From NCBI RefSeq assembly GCF_900112355.1, contig NZ_FOLM01000001.1, positions 969,702 through 1,033,701 on the forward strand: a DNA stretch of 64,000 nucleotides. Direction: 5' to 3'. Under the pieces are notes generated by a model. The model searched no databases. It was given only the letters and a program-made list of their open reading frames with translations, and was not told the DNA's origin. Position numbers and translations under genes: made by a program. Each line of letters starts with the position of its first letter. Position 1 is the stretch's first letter. Positions 53,699 to 61,584 of the stretch are shown here, in pieces. The DNA is from Streptomyces aidingensis. GTDB lineage: Bacteria > Actinomycetota > Actinomycetes > Streptomycetales > Streptomycetaceae.

Positions 53699-54024
53699 CG
53701 GCGGGGACGGCCGGCGCCGCCGTCGCGCTTGTGCCGGTCCTCGGCCCGCAGACCGAAGTGCTCGATCCCGGCGTCGGCGAAGTCGCCGAAGTGCTCCAGG
53801 ATCTCGAAGCCGGGGGTGCAGGCGGCGAGCCGGAGGCCGGCGGCGGTGAGCACCGAGCCGCCGGCATGGTGCGGGGCCACCGGCTCATGGTGGGTCTCGG
53901 CGGTGGCGGCCGGCATCCGGCTCTCGCCGGCCCCGGTCGGACCCTCGTCGGTGTGGACCCGGGCATGGGTGGGATTGCGCCACGGCGTGCCGACGACATG
54001 GGTGCTGATTCCGGTGATGCGCAC
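53695..54024 (-). pseudogene. Internally deleted mandelate racemase/enolase-superfamily acid-sugar dehydratase
   Basis: An open frame of 109 codons. It begins like an enolase-superfamily dehydratase (VRITGISTHVVGTPWRNPTHARVHTDEGPTGAGES) and then jumps to the C-terminal barrel segment (AATAETHHEPVAPHHAGGSVLTAAGLRLA ... FEILEHFGDFADA). About 240 residues that carry all metal ligands and the catalytic Lys are missing, and the tail ends early in KRDGGAGRPRR. Both ends are in one frame, so the deletion may be in-frame. It cannot be catalytic. An upstream in-frame start at 54114 would run through the promoter and is rejected. Confidence 0.8.
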
Positions 54025-54045
54025 GGGCCCCGCCCGCCCCTCCAC

Positions 54046-54114
54046 GTTCGATATGTCGGCTAATGTTCGAAATTCTGTCGAAGAACGGTAGTGACGGGGC
54101 GGCCGGGCTGTCAA
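54046..54114 (-). promoter_or_regulatory. Promoter with altered composite IclR-type operator (copy 4)
   Basis: On the minus strand: TTGACA (54114-54109), 18-bp spacer, TACCGT (54090-54085), then TCG-N9-CGA-N4-TCGAA (to 54046). The promoter-proximal outer half-site TTCGA is present but three bases too far out (N7 instead of N4). Otherwise it equals copy 3. It drives the dehydratase remnant and the dehydrogenase. Confidence 0.6.
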
Positions 54115-54148
54115 CGCCGACCGTCCCGGGCGGGGCCCTGGTCCGGGT

Positions 54149-55051
54149 TCAGTCCGGGCTGGTGATCCGCTCGTGGGCCAGTTCGGCCAGCACCTGCTGG
54201 CCGGCCACCCCCGGATGGAACCAGTCCCAGCGGCTCAGCTCCGCCGTGGTGAAGGGGTACTCGAAGACGGCCCCCTCGTCATAGCGGCAGCGCTCGTCCG
54301 CCGCGCAGACCTCCCGGAGCACCGCGTTGAACTCCTGCACCCGTTCCCGCACGGCGGCGCGCCGGGCGGTGGCCTCCTCCGCCTCCTCGGAGCTCGGCCG
54401 GCCCAGCATCGAGGGGCAGATGCCGAACCGCCAGATCTGCCGGGCCAGGGCGTTCTCCTGCCCCACTGTCCACAGCCGGTGCAGGTCGGGCACGCTGGCC
54501 ACATAGATCTGGGCGGTGGGCAGTGCGCCGCGGATGATGTCCATGGCCTCGGTGAAGTCCGACCGGAAGTCGCCGACCGGGGTCATCGATGCCACATCGG
54601 GCGCGCAGGCGTCATTGGCGCCGATCATCACGGTGAGCAGTTCCGGCTCATGGGCCACCGCCCGGCGGGCCTGCTCCGGAAGATCCGCCATGCGGGCGCC
54701 GGACACCGCCTCGTTCCAGGCCTCCTCGGCGGGCAGCAACTGGGCCAGGCTCTCCAGGCCCGGCTCGGTGCCGGTCGCCCAGGACACCTCGGGGCAGTCG
54801 ACCAGGATCGAGCAGGCGTCGAATCCGGTGGTGATGGAGTCGCCCAGGGCGGCCAGCGACTCCGGGCCGGTGTCCCAGGCCGGCGGCTGCTCCGGGGCGG
54901 CCCGGTGCTCCGGCTGCTCGCCCGGTGCGGTGGCGGCGGCCTGGTCGGTGAGGTCGCCGCCGCTGGTGCAGGCGGTGACGGTGACGGCGATGAGCGCGGC
55001 GAGGGCCACCGGTGCGGCGGCGGTGGCACGGCTGCTGCGGCTGACCGGCAT
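54149..55051 (-). CDS. SGNH/GDSL-family esterase lipoprotein
   Basis: A 300-residue secreted hydrolase. The signal peptide ends in lipobox VTAC (Cys28). The SGNH blocks are ALGDSITTGFDAC (nucleophile Ser72), GARMADLPEQ (block II Gly), VMIGANDACAP (block III Asn) and WDWFHPGVAGQ (Asp and His). Extra cysteines suggest disulfides. Substrate unknown; relatives act on lipids or acylated sugars. It is a single gene reading towards the dehydratase promoter. Confidence 0.9.
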   Translation of the reverse strand: MPVSRSSRATAAAPVALAALIAVTVTACTSGGDLTDQAAATAPGEQPEHRAAPEQPPAWDTGPESLAALGDSITTGFDACSILVDCPEVSWATGTEPGLESLAQLLPAEEAWNEAVSGARMADLPEQARRAVAHEPELLTVMIGANDACAPDVASMTPVGDFRSDFTEAMDIIRGALPTAQIYVASVPDLHRLWTVGQENALARQIWRFGICPSMLGRPSSEEAEEATARRAAVRERVQEFNAVLREVCAADERCRYDEGAVFEYPFTTAELSRWDWFHPGVAGQQVLAELAHERITSPD

Positions 55052-55302
55052 TCAGCGTCGTCCTTCGCTTCAGTCGGCTGCGGCGCGTTCCGCAGCGGTC
55101 CTTTGGTCCGCTCAGTGGACTATCCAGACAAGAGTAAGAGATTACGTGACGTTACCGACTGTCCTCTTTGCTGAGATTTGCCGAGATTGGACATTCATGG
55201 TGTTTACTGTTCGTGCTTGGCGCCGGGGCGTGATCGCCCGTTGCGGCGCGGGCTCAGGCACGCGCGCATGCCCGGAGCAGCGGGACGGAGCGGGAGGTCC
55301 GG

Positions 55303-55797
55303 ATGACGACACGAGGTGTCCTGTACGTGCACTCCGCGCCCCGCGCGCTGTGTCCGCATGTGGAATGGGCGGTCTCCGGGGTGCTGGGCAGCCGGGTCGG
55401 CCTGGACTGGATCAGGCAGCCCGCCTCCCCCGGCACCTGGCGCGCCGAACTCTCCTGGCAGGGCCCGGCCGGCACCGCCTCCCGGCTGGCGTCGGCGCTG
55501 CGCGGCTGGGAGCTGCTGCGCTTCGAGGTGACCTCCGAGCCCTGCGCCGCGGCCGAGGGCGAGCGCTACAGCTGCACCCCCGGGCTCGGCATCTACCACG
55601 CGGTCACCGGCGTGCACGGCGACATCATGATCCCGGAGGACCGGCTGCGCGCGGCGGCCGAGCGGGCCGGGCGGGGCGAGAGCGACCTCTCCGCCGAGAT
55701 CTCCCGGCTGCTGGGCAAGCCCTGGGACGACGAACTGGAGCCCTTCCGCTACGCCGGCGAGGGCGCCCCCGTGCGCTGGCTGCACCAGGTGGTCTGA
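55303..55797 (+). CDS. DUF3145-family protein
   Basis: A 164-residue soluble actinobacterial protein (TTRGVLYVHSAPRALCPHVEWAVSGVLG ... FEVTSEPCAAAEGERYSCTPGLGIYHAVTGVHGDIMIPEDRLR). It matches the DUF3145 family, usually encoded close to the fabD-fabH-acpP-fabF cluster as here. GGAGG lies 5 bases before the ATG. The function is not established; a role linked to lipid synthesis is only suggested by this constant neighbourhood. Confidence 0.9.
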   Translation: MTTRGVLYVHSAPRALCPHVEWAVSGVLGSRVGLDWIRQPASPGTWRAELSWQGPAGTASRLASALRGWELLRFEVTSEPCAAAEGERYSCTPGLGIYHAVTGVHGDIMIPEDRLRAAAERAGRGESDLSAEISRLLGKPWDDELEPFRYAGEGAPVRWLHQVV

Positions 55798-55835
55798 AGC
55801 CGCCGTCCGTCCGTCCGGCCGGCTGTCCGGCCGGC

Positions 55836-56468
55836 TCAGGCGGACGGCGGACGGCCGTCCGGGCGGCAGGCGGCGTCCAGCAGCCGGTGCACGGCCCGCC
55901 GGGCACGCACCACGGCGGCGCTGTCGCCGTGCAGCTGGAGCGCGTGGTTCAGGCTCATCATCACCCCGGACAGCTCGAACACGAGCTGCTCCGGATCGCT
56001 CCCGGCCGGCAGCTCACCGCGCCGCACCGCGGTCCGCACATCGGCCGCCAGCCGCCGCCGCCACACCGCGAACTGCCGTCGCAGCAGCGCCCGCACCGGC
56101 CCGCCGCGCCCGTCGTACTCAAAGGTCGAGCTGACGAAGAGGCAGCCGCCGGGGAAGACGCCCCGCTCCAGATAGGAGATCCAGGCGGCGCACACCGCAT
56201 GCAGCCGGTCCAGGCCCGGGCGGGCGTCCGCGGCCGGGGCCCAGACCTCGTTGTTGAAGATCACCGAGGCGCGTTCCAGGGTGGCGAGCTGAAGCACCTC
56301 CTTGGACCCGAAATGCCCCAGCAGCCCGGACTTGCTCAGCCCCAGATCCTCGGCGAGCCGCCCGATGGTCAGCCCCTCCAGGCCCTCCAGGGAGGCCACG
56401 TCCACGCTGCGCCGGATGATCCGCTCGCGGGTGGAGCGGGCTTCGGCGGCCGATCTGCGAGGGCTCAT
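55836..56468 (-). CDS. TetR-family regulator
   Basis: A 210-residue TetR regulator: ARSTRERIIRRSVDVASLEGLEGLTIGRLAEDLGLSKSGLLGHFGSKEVLQLA is the DNA-binding domain, followed by a ligand domain with ISYLERGVFPGGCLFVSSTFEYDGR. It is divergent from a fabH-type gene, with an inverted repeat between them, so it probably represses that gene and itself. The -10 box lies 7 bases before the ATG without a ribosome site, so the mRNA is probably leaderless. The ligand may be a fatty acyl compound, inferred from the neighbour. Confidence 0.9.
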   Translation of the reverse strand: MSPRRSAAEARSTRERIIRRSVDVASLEGLEGLTIGRLAEDLGLSKSGLLGHFGSKEVLQLATLERASVIFNNEVWAPAADARPGLDRLHAVCAAWISYLERGVFPGGCLFVSSTFEYDGRGGPVRALLRRQFAVWRRRLAADVRTAVRRGELPAGSDPEQLVFELSGVMMSLNHALQLHGDSAAVVRARRAVHRLLDAACRPDGRPPSA

Positions 56469-56475
56469 GGAACCG

Positions 56476-56507
56476 AGTATAGAGTCCGAACGATCGGTCG
56501 CTATAGT
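56476..56507. promoter_or_regulatory. Back-to-back leaderless promoters with TetR operator
   Basis: TATACT on the minus strand (56481-56476) lies 7 bases before the tetR ATG. TATAGT on the plus strand (56502-56507) lies 8 bases before the fabH-type ATG. Between them is the inverted repeat GAACGATCGGTC (56488-56499), in the overlapping -35 zone. No ribosome site exists on either side. Confidence 0.65.
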
Positions 56508-56515
56508 CTGCGGTC

Positions 56516-57526
56516 ATGACGCCATCCGCAGCTTCCGCGCCGTCCGGCACCCGCCGCTCCCGTATCACCGCGCTGGGCCACCACCAGCCCGCGCAGGTGC
56601 TCACCAACGACGATCTGGCCGGCATGGTCGAGACCAGCGACGAGTGGATCAGGCAGCGCACCGGCATCGTCACCCGGCGCATCGCCCGCGAGGAGACGGT
56701 GACCGATCTGGCCGCCGCCGCCGCGGAGAAGGCACTCGCCCAGTCCGGTGTCGACCGCGCCGCGATCGGCCAGGTGATCGTGGCCACCTGCTCGGCGCGG
56801 GACCGCTCGCCCTCCATCGCCGCACAGGTCGCCGGGCGCACCGGGATCACCGCCGCCGTCTCCTTCGACCTCAACAACGCCTGCGCCGGCTTCACCACCG
56901 CGCTGGCCACCGCCGACCACACCCTGCGGGCCGGCGCGGCACGGCACGCCCTGGTGATCGGCGCCGAGAAGATGTCCGATGTCACGGACTGGACCGACCG
57001 CTCCACCTGTGTCCTGCTCGGCGACGGTGCGGGCGCGGCCGTACTGAGCTCGGACGACAGCGGCGACAGCGGAGATGGCGGCGACGGCGAGGGCGGCGGG
57101 ATCGGAGTCGGCCCGGTGGTGTGGGGCACGGACCCCTCCCGGGGCGCCGCGGTACGGCTCCAGGACGCCTGGCAGCCGCGGTTCGCCCAGGACGGGCAGA
57201 CCGTGTTCCGCTGGGCCACCACGGTGCTGCCCGCGCTGCTGCGCCAGACCTGCGAACGGGCCGGGATCACCCCGGCCGACCTGGGCGCGGTCGTCACCCA
57301 TCAGGCCAATCTGCGGATCATCGAGTCGCTGGTGGCCAAGCTGGACTGCCCGCGGGCGGTGATCGCCCGGGACGTGGTGGACAGCGGAAACACCTCGGCC
57401 GCCTCCATCCCGATCGCCATGTCCAAGATGGCGGAGCGCGGCGAACTGCCCTCCGGCGCCCCGGTGCTGCTGTTCGCCTTCGGCGGCGGCCTCTCCTGGG
57501 CCGGCCAGATCGTCACCGCGCCCTGA
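56516..57526 (+). CDS. Beta-ketoacyl-ACP synthase III-like protein (second fabH)
   Basis: A 336-residue thiolase-fold condensing enzyme. The catalytic triad is present: Cys123 in FDLNNACAGF, His (about 262) in THQANLRI and Asn in SGNTSAAS. Near residues 180-198 it has an acidic Gly/Ser/Asp insertion (DDSGDSGDGGDGEGGG) absent from the FabH in the fab cluster 3 kb away. It is controlled from a divergent promoter shared with tetR. It may use a different acyl-CoA primer, or serve a stress-inducible or secondary pathway. Confidence 0.9.
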   Translation: MTPSAASAPSGTRRSRITALGHHQPAQVLTNDDLAGMVETSDEWIRQRTGIVTRRIAREETVTDLAAAAAEKALAQSGVDRAAIGQVIVATCSARDRSPSIAAQVAGRTGITAAVSFDLNNACAGFTTALATADHTLRAGAARHALVIGAEKMSDVTDWTDRSTCVLLGDGAGAAVLSSDDSGDSGDGGDGEGGGIGVGPVVWGTDPSRGAAVRLQDAWQPRFAQDGQTVFRWATTVLPALLRQTCERAGITPADLGAVVTHQANLRIIESLVAKLDCPRAVIARDVVDSGNTSAASIPIAMSKMAERGELPSGAPVLLFAFGGGLSWAGQIVTAP

Positions 57527-57654
57527 ACGCACCCGCGGGACACCGGCGACGGTGTCCCCCTCGCCGAGCGCGACCACGGTGGCCGCCGCGGGTGGGCCGG
57601 ACGGCGCCGGCCCGCGTCCCGGCTGCGCCGTGCCCCGGCGGGGGCGGCCGGATG

Positions 57655-57704
57655 CCGGAGAGGGGCCGGGCCGGAGCATCCGCTCCGGCCCGGCCCCTCT
57701 CCGG
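57655..57704. terminator. Bidirectional terminator, perfect 23-bp arms
   Basis: Two 23-base arms are exact complements around a 4-base loop (ATCC), between the converging fabH-type gene and fabF. Confidence 0.8.
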
Positions 57705-57734
57705 TGCCGGTGTGCGCGGGGAACCGCGCGGCGG

Positions 57735-59000
57735 TCAGACCGTGCGGAAGGCGAGGACCACGTTGTGCCCGCCGAATCCGAAGGAGTTGTTCAGCGCCGC
57801 GATGGTGCCCGAGGGCAGTGCGCGGGCCTCGCCGCGCACCACATCCGCGTCCACCTCCGGGTCCAGCTTCTCCACATTGATGGTGGGCGGAGCCAGCCGG
57901 TGGTACACGGCCAGCACCGTGGCGGCCGTCTCCACACCGCCCGCGCCGCCCAGCAGGTGACCGGTCATCGACTTGGTCGCCGACACCGCGACATGGTCCA
58001 TCTCCTCGCCCAGGACCTTGCGCAGCGCCTTGATCTCCGCCACATCGCCCTGCGGGGTGGAGGTGGCGTGCGCATTGACGTGCACCACCTGCGCGGGCTT
58101 GAGGTCGGTGGTGTCCAGCAGGTTCTGGACCGCCGCCGCCACTCCCCGTCCGGTGGGCTCCGGCTGCGCGATGTGGTGGCTGTCCGCCGACAGGCCCTGG
58201 CCCAGCAGCTCGCAGTACACCCGCGCGCCGCGCCGGGCCGCATGCTCGGCCGACTCCAGCACCACCACGCCGCAGCCCTCGCCCAGCACAAAGCCGTCCC
58301 GGGCCATGTCGTACGGCCGGGAGGCCCGCTCGGGGTCGTCGTTGTTCTTGGACATGGCCATCATGTTGCTGAAGGCCGCGATGGGCAGCGGGTGGACGGC
58401 CGCCTCGGTGCCGCCCGCGACCACCACGTCCGCCCGGCCGGTGCGGATCATCTCGGTGGCGTAGCCGACCGCCTCCGCGCCCGAGGCACAGGCGCTGACC
58501 GGGGCGTGCGCCCCGGCCTGCGCGCCGATCTCCAGGCTGACGTTGGCGGCCGGGCTGTTGGGCATCAGCATCGGGACGGTGTGCGGGGACACCCGCCGCG
58601 GCCCCTTCTGGAGCAGGTTGTCGTACTGGTCCAGCAGGGTGGTCACTCCGCCGATGCCGGAGGCGATGACCGCGCCCAGCCGGGCCGGGTCCACCAGGCC
58701 GCCGTCCTCGCCCGCCGGGGCGGTGAACCCGGCGTCCGCCCACGCCTCGCGGGTCGCGAGCAGCGCGAACTGCGCGGAGCGGTCCAGCTTGCGGAGCACC
58801 GGGCGGGGAAGCACGTCATCGGGGTCCACCGCGGCGGTGGCGGCGATCCGCACCGGCAGGCCGGCCGCCCAGTCCTGGGTCAGTTCCCGGACGCCGGAGG
58901 TACCGGACACCATGGCCTGCCAGGTCGTCGCGATGTCGCCACCCAGCGGTGTGGTTGCGCCGACACCGGTGACGACCACCGTTCGATTGGTCGCGTTCAC
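57735..59000 (-). CDS. fabF: Beta-ketoacyl-ACP synthase II
   Basis: A 421-residue elongating condensing enzyme of type II fatty acid synthesis. The active-site Cys is in VSACASGAEA, with the two His in VNAHATSTPQGD and MTGHLLGGAGGVE. VVTGVGATTPLGGD at the N-terminus and NNSFGFGGHNVVLAF at the C-terminus are family signatures. It starts with GTG. It is the last gene of the fabD-fabH-acpP-fabF series, 109 bases after acpP. Confidence 0.97.
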   Translation of the reverse strand: MNATNRTVVVTGVGATTPLGGDIATTWQAMVSGTSGVRELTQDWAAGLPVRIAATAAVDPDDVLPRPVLRKLDRSAQFALLATREAWADAGFTAPAGEDGGLVDPARLGAVIASGIGGVTTLLDQYDNLLQKGPRRVSPHTVPMLMPNSPAANVSLEIGAQAGAHAPVSACASGAEAVGYATEMIRTGRADVVVAGGTEAAVHPLPIAAFSNMMAMSKNNDDPERASRPYDMARDGFVLGEGCGVVVLESAEHAARRGARVYCELLGQGLSADSHHIAQPEPTGRGVAAAVQNLLDTTDLKPAQVVHVNAHATSTPQGDVAEIKALRKVLGEEMDHVAVSATKSMTGHLLGGAGGVETAATVLAVYHRLAPPTINVEKLDPEVDADVVRGEARALPSGTIAALNNSFGFGGHNVVLAFRTV

Positions 59001-59109
59001 GGCAATGCTCTTCCGCTAGTCGAGGTCGTGGGATCGGCCACCCGGCAGGTGGCGACATGCGCGTCGTGCTGCTGCGCTGCCGCTGCGGGACGCAGCGGGG
59101 AGGGCCGGG

Positions 59110-59358
59110 TCAGTCCTGGTGGTCCAGGATGTAGGAGACCGCGTCGCCCACGGTCTTCAGCTTCTTGACATCGTCGTCCGGGATCTTGACCTCGAAGCGC
59201 TCCTCGGCGGCGACGACCACCTCGACCATGGACAGCGAGTCCACGTCCAGGTCGTCCGTGAAGGACTTCTCCTCGGTCACGTCCTCGGCCGGGATGCCGG
59301 CGATCTCGTTCACGATCTCGCCGAGACCAGCGATGATGTCTTCCTTGGTGGACGCCAT
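59110..59358 (-). CDS. acpP: Acyl carrier protein
   Basis: An 82-residue acidic helical carrier. Ser41 in DVDSLSMVE is the phosphopantetheine attachment site. AAGGAG lies 7 bases before the ATG. Composition and length are those of the primary-metabolism Streptomyces ACP rather than a polyketide ACP, supported by its place between fabH and fabF. Confidence 0.97.
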   Translation of the reverse strand: MASTKEDIIAGLGEIVNEIAGIPAEDVTEEKSFTDDLDVDSLSMVEVVVAAEERFEVKIPDDDVKKLKTVGDAVSYILDHQD

Positions 59359-59469
59359 TGCGCCGCTCCTTCTCGTGATGCGGTCCGTTGCCGCGGTGCT
59401 GTACTGCTGCGGGTCCTGCTGGATGGTGCCGGTGCGGACCGGTGGCCCCGGACCGCGGGGTTGTGATGC

Positions 59470-60474
59470 CTAAGGGAGGGTAACGACCGTGGCCGCGTAG
59501 ACCAGACCGGCCCCGAACCCGATGACGAGAGCTGTGTCACCGCTCTTTGCCTGCCCGGTCGCCAGCATCCGCTCCATGGCGAGCGGAATGGAGGCGGCCG
59601 AGGTGTTGCCGGTGGTCTCGATGTCGCGGGCGACCGCCACATGCTCCGGCAGCTTGAGAGTCTTCGCCAGCGAGTCGATGATCCGCATATTGGCCTGATG
59701 CGGGATGAAGACGTCGAGCTCGCCGGCGGTGATGCCCGCCGCGTCCAGGGCCTGCTGGGCGACCTTGGCCATGGCGAACACCGCCCACCGGAAGACCGTC
59801 TGGCCCTCCTGGCGGAGGGCGGGGAACTTCTCCACCGGCCCCTCGCGGTACGCGTCCCAGGGTACGGTCTGGCCGATGGTGTCGAACTTGTCGCCCTCGG
59901 AGCCCCACACCGAGGGGCCGATGCCGGGTTCCCGGGACGGTCCGACGATCACCGCGCCGGCCCCGTCCCCGAACAGGAAGGCCGTGCCCCGGTCCTCCCG
60001 GTCGGTCATGTCGGACAGCCGCTCCACGCCGATGACCAGCACATACTCGGCGCTGCCCTCGACGATCATGCCCTTGGCCAGGGTCAGCCCGTAACCGAAG
60101 CCGGCGCAGGCGGCGGAGATGTCGAAGGCGGCCGGCCGGCCCGCGCCGAGCTTGTGCGCGATCTCCGCGGCCACGCCCGGCGTCTGCCGGAAGTGCGAGA
60201 CGGTGGAGACCACCACGGCGCCGATCCGGTCCGCCTCCACGCCCGCGTCGGCCAGCGCCTTGCCGGCCGCGGCCAGGGACATCTCGGTGACCGTCTCGTC
60301 CTCGCCCGCCCAGTGCCGGGTGACGATCCCGGAGCGCGAGCGGATCCACTCGTCGGAGGAGTCGATGTGCTTCAGGATCTCCTCGTTGGGCACCACCCGG
60401 CTGGGACGGTAGCCGCCGACGCCCAGGATGCGGGCATAGGGAGCGCCCTTGCCGCCCTTGATCTTGCCGGACAT
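59470..60474 (-). CDS. fabH: Beta-ketoacyl-ACP synthase III
   Basis: A 334-residue initiating condensing enzyme that joins a short acyl-CoA primer to malonyl-ACP. Catalytic Cys123 (DISAACAGFG), His in FIPHQANMRI and Asn in TGNTSAAS are present. It lies 29 bases after fabD and 111 before acpP. In Streptomyces this enzyme accepts branched and straight primers, which sets the fatty acid profile. Confidence 0.97.
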   Translation of the reverse strand: MSGKIKGGKGAPYARILGVGGYRPSRVVPNEEILKHIDSSDEWIRSRSGIVTRHWAGEDETVTEMSLAAAGKALADAGVEADRIGAVVVSTVSHFRQTPGVAAEIAHKLGAGRPAAFDISAACAGFGYGLTLAKGMIVEGSAEYVLVIGVERLSDMTDREDRGTAFLFGDGAGAVIVGPSREPGIGPSVWGSEGDKFDTIGQTVPWDAYREGPVEKFPALRQEGQTVFRWAVFAMAKVAQQALDAAGITAGELDVFIPHQANMRIIDSLAKTLKLPEHVAVARDIETTGNTSAASIPLAMERMLATGQAKSGDTALVIGFGAGLVYAATVVTLP

Positions 60475-60503
60475 GTCAGTGTCGCTCCTCTTCCCTCATC
60501 GGC

Positions 60504-61496
60504 TCAGGCCCCGCCCGGGCCGTCCGCGTCCCGGGCCTGCCCGGCCAGCAGCGCGCGGGCCGCCTCCAGGTGCTCCGGGGTCTTGACGGCCAGCGTCGTG
60601 GTCCCCTTCATGCCGCGCTTGGCCAGCCCCGTGAGGGTGCCGCCCGGGCAGACCTCGATCATGGCGGTGACGCCCAGCGAGAGGAAGGTCTCCATGCACA
60701 GATCCCACCGGACCGGCCCGGCGACCTGGGCCACCAGCCGGCGCAGGATCTCCTTGCCCTCGCCGACGAGGCGGCCGTCGGCGTTGGACACATAGCGCAT
60801 CCGCGGATCGGCCGGCACCAGGGCGGAGGCCGCCGCGTCCATGGCCGCCACGGCCGGGGCCATGTGCTCGGTGTGGAAGGCGCCGGCCACCTGGAGCGGA
60901 CGCACCCGGGCGCCCTCCGGCGGGTCGGCGGCCAGCGCGGCGAGCTGCCCGGCGGTGCCGGCCGCCACGATCTGGCCCGGGCCGTTGCGGTTGGCCGCGG
61001 TCAGCCCCAGGCGTTCGAGATGGGCGGGGATGCCCTCCGGGTCCCGGCCGCCCAGCACGGCCGACATGCCGGTCTCGGTGACGGCCGCGGCCTCGGCCAT
61101 GGCCAGTCCGCGGCGCCGGACCAGCACCATGGCCTCCTCGGGGGTGAGCACCCCGGCGATCGCCGCGGCGGCCACCTCGCCCACGCTGTGGCCGGCGACC
61201 ACACCGGGGAGCCCGGCGGCACCGGGTGCCGCGGACGCGCCGGGGCCGGTGCCGAACCCCTCGCCGAGCAGGGCCTCGGCGGAGAGCAGGGCGGCGGCCA
61301 CCAGCAGCGGCTGGGCCACCGCGGTGTCCCGGATCTCCTCGGCGCCGGCCTCCGTTCCGCACCGCACCAGATCGAGATCGATCGCCTCCGACCAGGCACG
61401 CAGCCGGTCGGCCGCACCGGGGAGGTCGAGCCAGGGAGTCAGAAAGCCAGGGGTCTGGGCGCCCTGGCCGGGAGCGACGAGTACGAGCACACTCAC
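60504..61496 (-). CDS. fabD: Malonyl-CoA:ACP transacylase
   Basis: A 330-residue acyltransferase loading malonate on ACP. The nucleophile is Ser104 in GHSVGE; QGAQ near the N-terminus, the catalytic His in VAGAFHTEHM and the Gln-like NGPGQIVAAG loop are present. The GTG at 61496 is supported by AGGAG 5 bases upstream; the frame runs further up without a better start. It follows fasR on the same strand with an 88-base gap that contains the likely FasR-controlled promoter. Confidence 0.96.
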   Translation of the reverse strand: MSVLVLVAPGQGAQTPGFLTPWLDLPGAADRLRAWSEAIDLDLVRCGTEAGAEEIRDTAVAQPLLVAAALLSAEALLGEGFGTGPGASAAPGAAGLPGVVAGHSVGEVAAAAIAGVLTPEEAMVLVRRRGLAMAEAAAVTETGMSAVLGGRDPEGIPAHLERLGLTAANRNGPGQIVAAGTAGQLAALAADPPEGARVRPLQVAGAFHTEHMAPAVAAMDAAASALVPADPRMRYVSNADGRLVGEGKEILRRLVAQVAGPVRWDLCMETFLSLGVTAMIEVCPGGTLTGLAKRGMKGTTTLAVKTPEHLEAARALLAGQARDADGPGGA

Positions 61497-61509
61497 ACTC
61501 TCTCCTGAC

Positions 61510-61521
61510 CGGACCGGTCCG
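61510..61521. promoter_or_regulatory. Palindrome in the fabD leader
   Basis: CGGACC-GGTCCG, a perfect 12-bp palindrome between fasR and fabD, directly before the fabD ribosome site. FasR is known to act at the fabD promoter in Streptomyces; whether this is its site is not known to me. Confidence 0.3.
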
Positions 61522-61584
61522 CGCCGGTGGGGACCAAAACGAAGAACCATCGAGGGAATTGTCGAGGACCCACAAACCGCCTCG

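Noticed and set aside
54025..54114. Upstream extension of the dehydratase relic
   Set aside because: It would translate the -10 box and operator of its own promoter; the enolase-superfamily similarity begins at 54024.
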